Shown: one piece after another, positions 34,608-43,225 of the stretch
Numbering within the stretch: position 1 is the first letter of the stretch
How the letters are laid out: each line of letters begins with the position of its first letter
DNA from: an uncultured Chromatiaceae bacterium
GTDB lineage: Bacteria; Pseudomonadota; Gammaproteobacteria; Enterobacterales; Alteromonadaceae
Direction: 5' to 3'
Length of the DNA: 54,809 nt
NCBI GenBank assembly: GCA_946482325.1
Contig: CAMLRA010000010.1
Location: forward strand, 1 to 54,809
Translations under genes and position numbers: made by a program
The notes under the pieces: generated by a model
Databases searched by the model: none
The model's input: only the letters and a program-made list of their open reading frames with translations
Told to the model about the DNA's origin: nothing

Positions 34608-36128
34608 TCAGACTTTAATGCCTTGCGGCTGGCGGAACAAGCTTTGTGGATCGTAGCGCCGTTTAATTTGCTGCAGCCGTGCATAGTGATCGGCATAGTA
34701 TGACAGCGCCGGGTGTTTCATCAGCGCGTCGGTATAGTTCAGGTAAGCGCCACCACTGCTCCAGCGCCGCATTTGATACCGCATTTGATGGCACCAGTCG
34801 GCACTTTGCGCCAGCAGCTTTTCAGCGCTGTGCTCCGGATGAATAGTGAGGTACTGTGCACTGAACAGCGCCTGGCGGTGAGCAAAAGCGTTAAAATCAC
34901 GCGGTTTGGCAGCAATAGCCCCCCCCATCAGTGTCAGCAGCACAGCGCCGGTCTGACCCTGGCTGGCGCGGCGGCGCAGCGCCGTGAGCAAAGTGCGGCA
35001 GCCAGCCTGATCCAACACTTTATTGAACATATCGGAACTACCGGCCATCGCCACCCGTTTCAGCCGGCCGGCTTCGTGTTGGGTCGGTAATTTACATTGA
35101 TTGGTGTCGAGGCCCTTGCAGTCGCTCAGCATAAAATCGAGATACTGGTGGTCCTGCATATCTACTTCGCCCCACAGACGACTGAGACGGTTTTCCAGTT
35201 GTTGCCAGGCTGCAGTGACATCGGCCTGATGGCCAATACTACAACAACGGATTTGAATTTCCGGCGCTTTTTTACTGTTACCATTGACCCAAATCGCCAA
35301 CTGGGTCCAGACAGTATCCGGCAACTGTGTGGCCCAGCGTTGCCATTCCTGCAGCACCAGCTCGCCGTCTTGCAGTGGATAACGGCCGATATAATTGCGT
35401 ACCGGTGCACTGGCAAAAGTCTGCATTTTCAGCTGCGTCAAAATACCAAACTGGCCACCACCACCGCCGCGCACCGCCCAGAATAAATCGCTGTTCTCGC
35501 TGCTGTTACAGCGGCGGATCTCGCCATCGGCGGTAACGATTTCGGCTTCCAGTAAGGCGTCACAAGTCAGGCCGTACATCCGATCGGCAATACCAAGGCC
35601 GCCACCTTGTACCAGTCCGGCAATACCCACACCGGCGCAGCTGCCTGCGGGAATTGAGCGTTGCCACTGACCGAGCGCAGCATAGACATTGCCCAGCGTC
35701 GCGCCGGCGCCGATGCTGGCGACATCCTGATCTAGACTGATCTGGCTCATGGCGCCGAGATCAATCAGCACGCCAGAGGTTGACGATAAACCGGTATAAC
35801 TGTGGCCACCACTGCGGATGGCAAAAGGCAGCGCAAAACGTGCGATAAAACGCACCAGCTGCTGCACATCCTCGCTACTGACCGGACGGGCGATTAGTGC
35901 GGGGATAATGTGATCATAACGACTGTTTGCCGCCCGGCCGCGCCATTGGAAATCGGTATGCCGGGAAAATAGTAATTCGCCTTGCAGCTGGTCTTGCAGC
36001 GAGCGCCAATCTTCGGCAGTGGGCTGCGGAGCAACCGATTGGATTTGCGGCAGGGATTGACTGCAGCCGGTGGCCACTGCAAGTGCCGGGACGACGCTGC
36101 ATAAGCCTAAAAATTGACGTCTTAACAA
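34608..36128 (-). CDS. Exported FAD-linked oxidase, berberine-bridge/AA7-like
   Basis: This 506-residue protein starts at a TTG with a Tat-like signal (RRQFLGL, followed by a hydrophobic stretch and ATGC, a possible lipobox). The FAD domain has SGGHSYTG, where His normally attaches to the 8-alpha position, and GSCAGVGIAGLVQGGGLG, where Cys normally attaches to C6. Both are present, as in bicovalent glucooligosaccharide oxidases and berberine bridge enzymes. The C-terminal BBE segment, YLNYTDALM followed by RYDPQSLFRQPQGI, is intact. Enzymes of this family oxidise reducing-end sugars to lactones. It is the first gene of a two-gene unit with the lactonase-like lipoprotein. Confidence 0.92.
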   Translation of the reverse strand: MLRRQFLGLCSVVPALAVATGCSQSLPQIQSVAPQPTAEDWRSLQDQLQGELLFSRHTDFQWRGRAANSRYDHIIPALIARPVSSEDVQQLVRFIARFALPFAIRSGGHSYTGLSSTSGVLIDLGAMSQISLDQDVASIGAGATLGNVYAALGQWQRSIPAGSCAGVGIAGLVQGGGLGIADRMYGLTCDALLEAEIVTADGEIRRCNSSENSDLFWAVRGGGGGQFGILTQLKMQTFASAPVRNYIGRYPLQDGELVLQEWQRWATQLPDTVWTQLAIWVNGNSKKAPEIQIRCCSIGHQADVTAAWQQLENRLSRLWGEVDMQDHQYLDFMLSDCKGLDTNQCKLPTQHEAGRLKRVAMAGSSDMFNKVLDQAGCRTLLTALRRRASQGQTGAVLLTLMGGAIAAKPRDFNAFAHRQALFSAQYLTIHPEHSAEKLLAQSADWCHQMRYQMRRWSSGGAYLNYTDALMKHPALSYYADHYARLQQIKRRYDPQSLFRQPQGIKV

Positions 36129-36161
36129 TTTAAGGAAGCCTCAGATAACACAACCACATCA

Positions 36162-36175
36162 GTCAGATTTCTGAC
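36162..36175. promoter_or_regulatory. GTCAGA-TT-TCTGAC palindrome upstream of the oxidase gene
   Basis: GTCAGA (36162-36167) and TCTGAC (36170-36175) form a perfect inverted repeat 34 bases ahead of the flavin oxidase start. It may be an operator; no regulator gene is adjacent. Confidence 0.35.
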
Positions 36176-36289
36176 CCTGGTCTGGCCGTTAGGGTTCAAT
36201 TTACCGGGTGAGACAGGCTGGGCCAAGTGGCAAGTCGTTAATGTGACAGCGTGGTCGGTTCAATGACACCAGTACGGCCTGTAGGGATG

Positions 36290-36634
36290 TCAGCTCGTCA
36301 GGCCGGCTACCAGCTCCTGACTAATTTGTAACACCAGTGGCAGATCGGCTTCAGCCGGGTCTTGCTGCAGCTCGTTCAGCACGGTTTCGGCCAGTTGCAG
36401 CAGACTTTGTTTCAGTGCTTGCGGATAGGGATGTTGTTCGTCCAGCATCAGGCCTCGGATCGTCACCCAAACCAGCCGGCAGTCGCCGCACACCTGATTC
36501 AACGCATAAGCGTCGCGGCTTTCCATCGCCCGTTCTAAGGCAAAACAAATTTGTGACAAGACCTGAGCATCCAGTTGTTTACTCTGGGGCGTCAGCTGAC
36601 GGGTTTGTTGATAGAGTTGTATGGCTTTGTTCAT
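36290..36634 (-). CDS. FlaF-like small helical protein
   Basis: The 114-residue protein is all-helical. Its pattern fits the flagellar regulator FlaF: 'AIQLYQQTRQLTPQSKQLDAQVLSQI' at the start, then 'CRLVWVTIRGLMLDEQHPYPQALKQSLLQLAE' in pattern, where FlaF has 'N.RLWT...DL....N.LP..LR..L..L'. In Caulobacter, FlaF helps secrete flagellin together with FlbT. FlaF is typical of alphaproteobacteria. Here there are no flagellar genes nearby, but the next gene upstream encodes a flagellin-core-like protein. A FliS-type chaperone is an alternative reading. The ribosome binding site is weak. Confidence 0.6.
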   Translation of the reverse strand: MNKAIQLYQQTRQLTPQSKQLDAQVLSQICFALERAMESRDAYALNQVCGDCRLVWVTIRGLMLDEQHPYPQALKQSLLQLAETVLNELQQDPAEADLPLVLQISQELVAGLTS

Positions 36635-36774
36635 GACCTGAATTTCCAGAGCACCCTGTTGCTGATCGCTGCTGCCGCTTTTTTAAGCTGTATGATGCTC
36701 TGGCGACACTGTGATTGCCAAAGCAGCAGGCGGCAGCCTCTATGCTGAGGTGCCGCGCCGGTGAGCGGGATCTG

Positions 36775-37647
36775 TTAGCTGAATAACGCCGACAGTGAAT
36801 TGACGTTTTTATTGCCGCTGTTTTGTGACAAACCACTGAACTGGGTTTTGATTTGTTCCCGCGCCTGCTTGGCCTGTTCGATGGCCTGATTGCGCTTTTC
36901 TTCTTCGTCAGCAGACAAAGTGCGGCTATTGCCAGTCTTGGCGCTTTCCAGTCGCTGCGCCGCTTTGGCGGCCAGGCTGGCGGTTTCCAGACGTTTGCTG
37001 ACATCAGCATCGGCTTTTTTCAGCCGGGCACTGGTGTCCTGTGTGGCTTTTTCGGCATTAGCCAATGAACCGGCCTTTTTTTCATCGCCGCTCAGCAGCG
37101 CTTTGGCGTCGGCCGCGGAACCGATTTTTTCCGGCAGGCCCAGTGCCTTGGCAGATTTACTGCTGGCGACTTCCAGCTCACCCCCACGGGTGTTGGTCGA
37201 AACCGTCTGGTTTTTGCTATCGGTCAGCAAATTGGTTTTGCTGGTGTTGTTGCCGGAACCGGACTTAACAGTGGCTTTGTCCTGGCTGGCGATGATGCTG
37301 TCACGGGCTTTGCTGTAATCAGCTTGCAGTTTTTCCCGATCTTTCCCGGTAATTTTTTCGTCGGCGAGCTTAGTGGCGATATCGCGAACTTGTTTGAGCT
37401 GGTTATCAATTTCTTTATTCGCAGTGGTGGCAGCGCCAATGGCCGTTTTACTATTCGCCAGACTTTGCTGCACAGCGGTGTAACGTTCGGCGTCTGTGCT
37501 GCGGGTGGTTTTGGTACCGTTGTTTTCCGTACCGGCGGGCTTCGTCTGAGTGGTCTGAGCCGGCTGCGTAGCGGATGCCGCAGTGGTGCTGGTGCTTTGT
37601 TGCGTCTGGCTGACAGCCTGAGAGCTGCCGGAAATTGCGCTGACCAT
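36775..37647 (-). CDS. Flagellin-core-like coiled-coil protein without the usual D0 ends
   Basis: AGGAGA lies five bases before the ATG. The 290-residue protein has a Ser/Thr/Gln-rich N-terminus (1-50) with no signal peptide, a helix 'ATTANKEIDNQLKQVRDIATKLADE' in pattern (about 75-100), a polar middle with 'SKTNLLTDSKNQTVSTNTRGGELEV', and a long coiled coil from about 175 to 265 beginning IGSAADAKALL. The first helix resembles the ND1 helix of flagellins ('AL.EI...LQRVRELA.QA') and the IGSAADA start resembles their C-terminal D1 helix. The conserved D0 termini needed for filament packing are missing. It may be an exported flagellin-derived protein. It lies 140 bases ahead of the FlaF-like gene. 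Confidence 0.55.
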   Translation of the reverse strand: MVSAISGSSQAVSQTQQSTSTTAASATQPAQTTQTKPAGTENNGTKTTRSTDAERYTAVQQSLANSKTAIGAATTANKEIDNQLKQVRDIATKLADEKITGKDREKLQADYSKARDSIIASQDKATVKSGSGNNTSKTNLLTDSKNQTVSTNTRGGELEVASSKSAKALGLPEKIGSAADAKALLSGDEKKAGSLANAEKATQDTSARLKKADADVSKRLETASLAAKAAQRLESAKTGNSRTLSADEEEKRNQAIEQAKQAREQIKTQFSGLSQNSGNKNVNSLSALFS

Positions 37648-37875
37648 GCTGGTCTCCTGCTGAGGGCGAAAAACCTGTTGAGTGTATCAAAGCTTTGTTG
37701 GTTTTTCAGCCTGCGGCGGCAAAAAGTTGCCACCGGAGCGCCGGTGTTGTCGCTTCTTGAAATATTCAGTGCTCTGGCTCTTTAGTTGACGCTTCCGCCG
37801 AAGTCTTTCACACTAAATGCTTATTTCATTGGACTGACGCAGGTCAGGCGCAGGCTGCTGCTGGATAAGGTTGTT

Positions 37876-39510
37876 ATGTCAGACGAGGCGAAGGCTAAAA
37901 TTGCAAAACTGTCACAGCAATATCGCAGTCGATTACCGCAGCAGCTGAGCCAGATTATTGATATTTTTCAGAGACTACAGCAGCGCTGGAGCAGTTACGG
38001 TAACCATGAGTTGAGCAGTCGCCTGCATGTGATGAAAGGCTCAGGCGGAACCTTCGGTCTGCCGGAAGTTTCCGCGTCGGCAGCGGGTTTGCTGCACATT
38101 TTACAGCAAGAAGTCAGTGACGCCGCCAGTTTTGCCAGCGCGCAGGTCAAAATGCAACAGCAGATGCAGCAACTGGTACTGGCTGTTCAGCGGCTCGCAG
38201 CGCCGGAGTCGCCTGACAATACTGTGTGCATTGCGGCCAAGACCGAACCATCTGCGCTGGTCGATCGTGTTTTGCTGTTAGAAGACAGCGACAGTCATGG
38301 TTATGTACTGCAAACTAATTTGTCTGAGTTCGGGTTCGCCGTGGATTGGGTGAAAACCTTCACAGCAGCAGAACAGTATCTGACCGTGCAAACACCAGTT
38401 ATTGCGATTATTGATTTAAATCTGCCGGATAGCAGCAGACAGCAGGTGTTTGAACTCGTCAATGATTTGCACCGGCGCGGTAGCAAAGCCGTCATCATGA
38501 CCAGCGAAAACAACTTTGAAGTCCGGATGCTGGCGGTGCGCCATCAGGCGGCAGCTTTTTTTAATAAGCCCCCAAAAATCAATGAGCTGGTAGCCAAAAT
38601 TCGCCATTTGCTCGATATGGAAAATGCCAGGCCGTATCGTATTCTGATGGTCGACGATCAAGAGCTGGTATTGAGTTATTACCAGACTTTGCTTGAGCAG
38701 GATGGATTTGAATTTCGTGGTGTGATGCACCCGGCAGATTTGCTCACGGCGCTGGATGCCTACAATCCGGATTTATTTATCCTCGATTACCATCTGCCGG
38801 ACTATAACGGGGCAGAACTGGCCAGGTTGCTGCGCCAGATCCCGGAATATGAAGCGGTGCCAATTCTGTTTATGACGGCAGAACAAAGCACACTGATTAA
38901 AGACGATTTGGTTGAACTGGGATCTGACGATGTGATCCCAAAAAATATCAGCAGCGACTCTCTATTGGCCCAACTGAACGCCCGGGTGCGACGCGGCCGT
39001 CAGCTGCGGCAACTGATGAAGCAGGATAGCCTGACCCGGCTGCACAATCATGGTTACATTCAGGAATTGGCCCAGCAACTCTTTGATATGGCAGCGCGCA
39101 AACAACAAAACTGCAGTTTGATCATGCTGGATATTGATGAATTTAAGTCAGTGAATGACCGTTTTGGTCACGCGGTCGGTGATCGGGTGATTGTGTCGTT
39201 GTCGCAACTGTTACAGCAACGGCTGCGTAAAAGTGACGCGATTGGCCGTTATGGCGGCGAAGAGTTTTTAGTACTGATGCCAGACACCGAGCCAGCCGCG
39301 GCTTTACTGGTGATGCAGCAGATATTGACGCAGTTTGGCCAGATTGCGTTTAGCGAAGATAAACAGATGTTTTCGGTCACATTTAGCGCCGGAGTGGCTG
39401 GCAGCAGCGATTTTAGTTCAGCCCAGGCGGCATTAGATGCTGCGGACAAAACGCTGTATCTGGCAAAAACGACCGGTCGTAACCAGGTGTTGCTGGCAGA
39501 AAAAACCTGA
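37876..39510 (+). CDS. Hpt-REC-REC-GGDEF diguanylate cyclase
   Basis: The start at 37876 has AAGG five bases upstream, giving 544 residues. An N-terminal Hpt domain carries HVMKGSGGTFGL (His51 is the phosphorelay site). Two receiver domains follow (about 132-250 and 255-375), with phosphoacceptor aspartates in IIDLNLPD and ILDYHLPDYNG and lysines in FNKPP and VIPKN. The C-terminal GGDEF domain has RYGGEEF (about residue 460), so it should make cyclic di-GMP. This order fits a response regulator fed by a hybrid kinase not in the window. It is divergent from the flagellin-core-like gene. Confidence 0.94.
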   Translation: MSDEAKAKIAKLSQQYRSRLPQQLSQIIDIFQRLQQRWSSYGNHELSSRLHVMKGSGGTFGLPEVSASAAGLLHILQQEVSDAASFASAQVKMQQQMQQLVLAVQRLAAPESPDNTVCIAAKTEPSALVDRVLLLEDSDSHGYVLQTNLSEFGFAVDWVKTFTAAEQYLTVQTPVIAIIDLNLPDSSRQQVFELVNDLHRRGSKAVIMTSENNFEVRMLAVRHQAAAFFNKPPKINELVAKIRHLLDMENARPYRILMVDDQELVLSYYQTLLEQDGFEFRGVMHPADLLTALDAYNPDLFILDYHLPDYNGAELARLLRQIPEYEAVPILFMTAEQSTLIKDDLVELGSDDVIPKNISSDSLLAQLNARVRRGRQLRQLMKQDSLTRLHNHGYIQELAQQLFDMAARKQQNCSLIMLDIDEFKSVNDRFGHAVGDRVIVSLSQLLQQRLRKSDAIGRYGGEEFLVLMPDTEPAAALLVMQQILTQFGQIAFSEDKQMFSVTFSAGVAGSSDFSSAQAALDAADKTLYLAKTTGRNQVLLAEKT

Positions 39511-39539
39511 GCGCGGCTTGCGCACTCAGGGCGCCATTT

Positions 39540-40436
39540 TTACATCTCAATATACTGCGGCCAGCCCAATAACGGATTCTGCATACCTTGTTTATGTTCA
39601 AAGGCATCCAACTGTTCCGGCGAGGCTTGCGCCAGCGCTTTTTCGCGGTATTTCACCGCAAACTGCAGCGTTTTTAGCATAGCCGGAGCGAAGTTTTGCC
39701 CGATATCGGCGCGGATAGCCTCGGCAATACCGGCCGGTAATTCGGCCAGCGCCGCTTCGGTTTGCAGCAGCAGATAGTCAGTGCTGAACCAGCGCTCTTG
39801 CATTTCGGTCTGGCGAATGCGTTGTTTCAGGTCTTGTTTTACCTTGGCATGACCACAAATCACCCGATAAATCACCACTTCGGCCAGCATACCTTCGAGA
39901 TTAAAATGCTCAAAAGGGTCCACTTGTTGCTGCTGGAAAAACTGTTGTTTCAGCAAGTGAATGGCATTACGGCGGTTAGATTCGAGCAGCGCTTGCTGAT
40001 ACAGCTGCCAGCCTTGCCATTCTTCAGCATCGGGTGGGCTTGAGATGTCACTGAGCAGTTGCTCGTCGACATCGCCGTACAAAGATTTGCGGTTTTGCTG
40101 TTTCGGGCTGACAGTGACCAGCATGCTCCAGCCTTTTTGGAACGGCTTCATCACACCGTCGGCGCCTTGCAGCAACACCAGTGCGCGCTGTAAATCATGA
40201 CCGGATAGTTCGGCAAGGCCGAGGCTCACCACTCCAACCACATCATGCGCGGCTTGTTCCAGCAAATGCATTTTGTATTTGTTGTAAAACTTGTCAGCAA
40301 ACTTCAGGCTCATCAGCACCGCTTTACTTTTCAGTGCGCTGAGGTCGGCGTCCGTCAGCAACTGCTGTGCTTTACCAAAGTTCAGCACTTTGCTCAGAAA
40401 TGGCCCTTGTTCCTGCTCACGTACTACTAATTGCAT
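39540..40436 (-). CDS. Unknown protein, last gene of the J-domain operon
   Basis: I do not recognise a family. The 298-residue protein is soluble and mostly helical, with 'LKSKAVLMSLKFADKFYNKYK', a central 'HVVG'-like stretch (AAHDVVGVVSLGLAELSGHDLQ in pattern) and a C-terminal half rich in Gln, Leu and Ala. No transmembrane helix, signal peptide or catalytic motif stands out. AAGGA lies seven bases before its ATG, and the preceding gene ends ten bases earlier. It is encoded in a four-gene unit that starts with a small J-domain protein, so it may be a client or a component of a complex assembled by the Hsp70 system (inference). Confidence 0.75.
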   Translation of the reverse strand: MQLVVREQEQGPFLSKVLNFGKAQQLLTDADLSALKSKAVLMSLKFADKFYNKYKMHLLEQAAHDVVGVVSLGLAELSGHDLQRALVLLQGADGVMKPFQKGWSMLVTVSPKQQNRKSLYGDVDEQLLSDISSPPDAEEWQGWQLYQQALLESNRRNAIHLLKQQFFQQQQVDPFEHFNLEGMLAEVVIYRVICGHAKVKQDLKQRIRQTEMQERWFSTDYLLLQTEAALAELPAGIAEAIRADIGQNFAPAMLKTLQFAVKYREKALAQASPEQLDAFEHKQGMQNPLLGWPQYIEM

Positions 40437-40446
40437 CCGGTAGTCC

Positions 40447-41208
40447 TTAATCGAGGAAACTGAACATTTCGTCTACTTCAGCGTATTCGTCGCTGCCCTG
40501 GTTTTTCTCTTTCGCCTGCATCACCAGTTCTGTCGCGAACTTGCTGATAATGCCTTCCCAGCCAGAGTTTTCGTTGCGTACCAGCGCTTTAATTGACTGC
40601 TCGACTTGTGGCGTTAACTGGCGGATTAACGCCAGCAAACTGCGCGGGTCGTCAAAACCCAGGCCGTGCACTTCTTCGTTCAGATGACGCTCGGTGTAGC
40701 TGACGGCTTCTTCTAAGTCCTGCTCTTCTTCATGCAGGATGTCCTGATAAAAGTCTTCATCTTCAACCACTTCACCGCGATACAGTTCAATAAAAGGAAT
40801 GGACAAATAAAACAGCCCGGCCGGATCTTCGGCGATACACTCGAGGATCTCGGCTTGTTTTTCTTCGGTTTCCTGGGTGCGAATAAGGTAAGTCAGAAAA
40901 TCAAAAGTATGCTGTTTCAGCTCTTCGGCGTTGTTTTTGATTTTCTCTTCCCAGTACAACGGCTGCTGACAGACGATGTCGCGGATTTTTTCCGGTGTCA
41001 TCAGCTCGGAAATAATCGACGGGAAGGAGATATCGTGTTGGCTGTTGATTTGCGTCAGCGTGACAATATCAATCTGTTCAATGACTTCGACCAGTTGTTC
41101 GTCAGACATTTCATTGGCAATGAGCTCAAATTTTTTGCTGGCCTGTTTCGGTTCGACGATGGCCAGTTCTTTGATCTCGGCCACAGTAATTTCAATCAGT
41201 TGATTCAT
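40447..41208 (-). CDS. Unknown acidic helical protein, third gene of the J-domain operon
   Basis: I do not recognise a family. The 253-residue protein is strongly acidic and helical, with Glu/Asp-rich segments (for example 'GEVVEDEDFYQDILHEEEQDLEE' in pattern near 155-175) and no signal peptide or membrane helix. Its ATG overlaps the stop of the preceding gene (TGATG), and GGAGAAGG in the end of that gene serves as ribosome binding site, so the two are translationally coupled and probably made in equal amounts. The C-terminus has a possible capping helix and 'EVDEMFSFLD'. Confidence 0.78.
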   Translation of the reverse strand: MNQLIEITVAEIKELAIVEPKQASKKFELIANEMSDEQLVEVIEQIDIVTLTQINSQHDISFPSIISELMTPEKIRDIVCQQPLYWEEKIKNNAEELKQHTFDFLTYLIRTQETEEKQAEILECIAEDPAGLFYLSIPFIELYRGEVVEDEDFYQDILHEEEQDLEEAVSYTERHLNEEVHGLGFDDPRSLLALIRQLTPQVEQSIKALVRNENSGWEGIISKFATELVMQAKEKNQGSDEYAEVDEMFSFLD

Positions 41209-41786
41209 CAGCGGCCTTCTCCTTTAAAGCGGATGTCGTCAAAGGCATCGTCATAGCCTTCTTCGTCTTCGTCATGATCGTCACGACCGTTGTAGTCGTC
41301 TTCAGCTTCATCACGCATCTCGTCGTCATCTTCGTCGTAAGATGGTTCGTCGTCATGCTCTTCACTGCTGGCACTCCGGCTGCGCGCCGGTGCTTTGCCT
41401 TGTTGTTCCAGCAGGTACAACACGGCGCAGGACTCAATCAGCAGCGTTTCGGAATAATCACGTACGGTTTTCACCAGCGGCAGGTCGGCATTATTAAACG
41501 CCACTGTGACTTTAAATTCATCCCACACCGGCAGCGTCGCGGTCTGGATCCACTTCGCCCATTTTAATTTGGCTTCTTTGCTGAATTTCACCCGGCCATA
41601 GAGCGCCACCGGCAGATACTCCGGCACAGATTCGAGCATTTCCGGATCGGCCTGCAAAATCGCTTTGATTTTGCCGCAGAATTGTTCCAGTGCTTTGGGC
41701 GTGTCCGGGTCGTTATAAGAATCGATGTTCTCATAAGCATCAGTTTTTAACTGATTGATTTTTTGGATATTCAGTTTCTTCGTCAT
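41208..41786 (-). CDS. Unknown protein with a highly acidic tail, second gene of the J-domain operon
   Basis: I do not recognise a family. The 192-residue protein has a basic start ([14 protein letters not shown]), a folded middle with '[20 protein letters not shown]' and '[26 protein letters not shown]' in pattern, and from about residue 135 an Asp/Glu-rich tail that is probably disordered. Acidic tails of this sort occur in chaperones and in proteins that mask basic partners. GAGGA lies four bases before the ATG, and the J-domain gene ends seven bases upstream. Confidence 0.78.
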   Translation of the reverse strand: MTKKLNIQKINQLKTDAYENIDSYNDPDTPKALEQFCGKIKAILQADPEMLESVPEYLPVALYGRVKFSKEAKLKWAKWIQTATLPVWDEFKVTVAFNNADLPLVKTVRDYSETLLIESCAVLYLLEQQGKAPARSRSASSEEHDDEPSYDEDDDEMRDEAEDDYNGRDDHDEDEEGYDDAFDDIRFKGEGR

Positions 41787-41793
41787 AACGTCC

Positions 41794-42075
41794 TCAATAG
41801 AACTGGTCCCACAGCTCTTTCATCGCTGCGGCGGGGTCTGTGACAATGACATTGTTAAAATCTTTGATAAAAGCCGCTTTGGCTTTGGGGTCAGACAGCA
41901 CTTCATACGACTGTTTGACCTGATGCAGCGCTTGTGCAGCGGCTGCTTTTTCATCTTCCGACAGGCCAAGCAGCTTATCGGGGTGGTATTTATTGGACAG
42001 CCGTTTATAGGCTTTTTTAATTTCATCTTCACTGGCGCTGGCTTTGACGCCTAACACACGGAAATGGTTGATCAT
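41794..42075 (-). CDS. Stand-alone J-domain protein
   Basis: From the ATG at 42075 (AAGG six bases upstream) the protein has 93 residues, almost nothing but a J domain: helix I '[24 protein letters not shown]', HPD at residues 31-33, a helix III with '[18 protein letters not shown]', and a short C-terminal helix ([12 protein letters not shown]). It lacks the Gly/Phe and zinc domains of DnaJ. It should stimulate an Hsp70 (DnaK) for a specific client. It leads a four-gene operon of otherwise unassigned proteins, which probably are its clients or partners. Confidence 0.92.
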   Translation of the reverse strand: MINHFRVLGVKASASEDEIKKAYKRLSNKYHPDKLLGLSEDEKAAAAQALHQVKQSYEVLSDPKAKAAFIKDFNNVIVTDPAAAMKELWDQFY

Positions 42076-42297
42076 AATTCGCCTTAATCGAGCGCTGAAC
42101 ATCAGGCATGGCCGGCTATGATAGCAGAATTCGATGCCTCGCGAGGGGGCCGTGGGGTACCCTGTGCGAAACTTTTCTGCCAGGTTCTGCGCATTTTAGC
42201 ATCGGTACTGCAGGCCGCTCTTGTCAGTGTGCCCCGCCGGACGTGACAATAGCACTTTGCGCTGAGCCCGTCGCACTGTTGCCCGACTGAGAGAAAT

Positions 42298-43206
42298 ATG
42301 TCTGATTTGATACCGGTCCCCACCGGCCTATGGTTATTACTCGGTGGCAGTGGACAGATTGGCAGTGCTTTACTGCCGCTGTTAAGAGCTGCTGGTTATC
42401 AGGTCGTAGCGCCGTCCCGTCAGGAACTGGATTTGAGTGACCTCAGTACTGTGTCAAACTATCTGAGGCAAGTACAACCAGCCGGCATTATTAACGCCGC
42501 TGCTTATACAGCGGTGGACCGGGCAGAGTCGGAACCGGCGCGGGTCTGGACGCTGAATGCCGAATTGCCGGCGTTACTGGTAGACTATGCAGCGCAGCAA
42601 CAAATCCGCCTGCTGCATTATTCCAGTGACTACGTCTATGGTGACGACAGCGGGCAATGGCTGACCGAGCAGCAGCCGTTGGCGCCTCAAAATGTTTATG
42701 CCTGCAGCAAAGCGGCTGGCGATCAGGCTGTGCTTGCTGCAAACACAAGCGCGCTCATTCTGCGCACCAGCTGGGTTTATGCGGCGGATGGCCAGAATTT
42801 TCTCTGCACTATGTTGCGGTTGATGCGGCAACAATCACAGCTGCAGGTCGTTGCCGACCAGATTGGTGCCCCGACGCCGGCAGCATTGGTGGCGGCTGTC
42901 AGTCTGCGTTTGCTGGCAGCACCTGTCAGCGGTTTGCTGAATCTGGCAAGTCGTGGCTGTTGCAGCTGGTATCAGTTTGCTAAGGCTATTCGGGAATTAG
43001 CTCAGCAATATGGCGTCGACGGGCTTTGTTGTCAGTTCATTAGTGCGATACCGTCATCAGCCTGGCCCGCGCCGGCACGCCGGCCTCTGAATTCAAGGCT
43101 GAATGTGACTGCAATAGAGCAGTTGCTTGGCGAGCCGCTGCCAGACTGGCAACAAGGGCTACAACAGACTTTTCAGCAATGGCTGGCGCTGCAAGCAACA
43201 TCATAA
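42298..43206 (+). CDS. rfbD: dTDP-4-dehydrorhamnose reductase
   Basis: The 302-residue protein has the NADPH-binding GGSGQIGSALLPLL, the active site YSSDYVYGDD with the NVYACSKAAGD tyrosine/lysine pair, and RTSWVYAADG, all as in RfbD/RmlD, which reduces dTDP-4-keto-L-rhamnose to dTDP-L-rhamnose for O-antigen or glycoconjugates. GAGA lies near the ATG. The C-terminal part 'ARRPLNSRLNVTAIEQLLG' also fits. rfbC follows 19 bases downstream. The two other enzymes of the pathway (rfbA, rfbB) are not in the window. Confidence 0.94.
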   Translation: MSDLIPVPTGLWLLLGGSGQIGSALLPLLRAAGYQVVAPSRQELDLSDLSTVSNYLRQVQPAGIINAAAYTAVDRAESEPARVWTLNAELPALLVDYAAQQQIRLLHYSSDYVYGDDSGQWLTEQQPLAPQNVYACSKAAGDQAVLAANTSALILRTSWVYAADGQNFLCTMLRLMRQQSQLQVVADQIGAPTPAALVAAVSLRLLAAPVSGLLNLASRGCCSWYQFAKAIRELAQQYGVDGLCCQFISAIPSSAWPAPARRPLNSRLNVTAIEQLLGEPLPDWQQGLQQTFQQWLALQATS

Positions 43207-43225
43207 AGGCTGTCCAGGAGTATTC

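Noticed and set aside
36853..37318. Long plus-strand frames opposite the flagellin-core-like gene
   Set aside because: The minus-strand gene has a good ribosome binding site and a coherent coiled-coil protein; the opposite frames are Ser/Leu-rich shadows.
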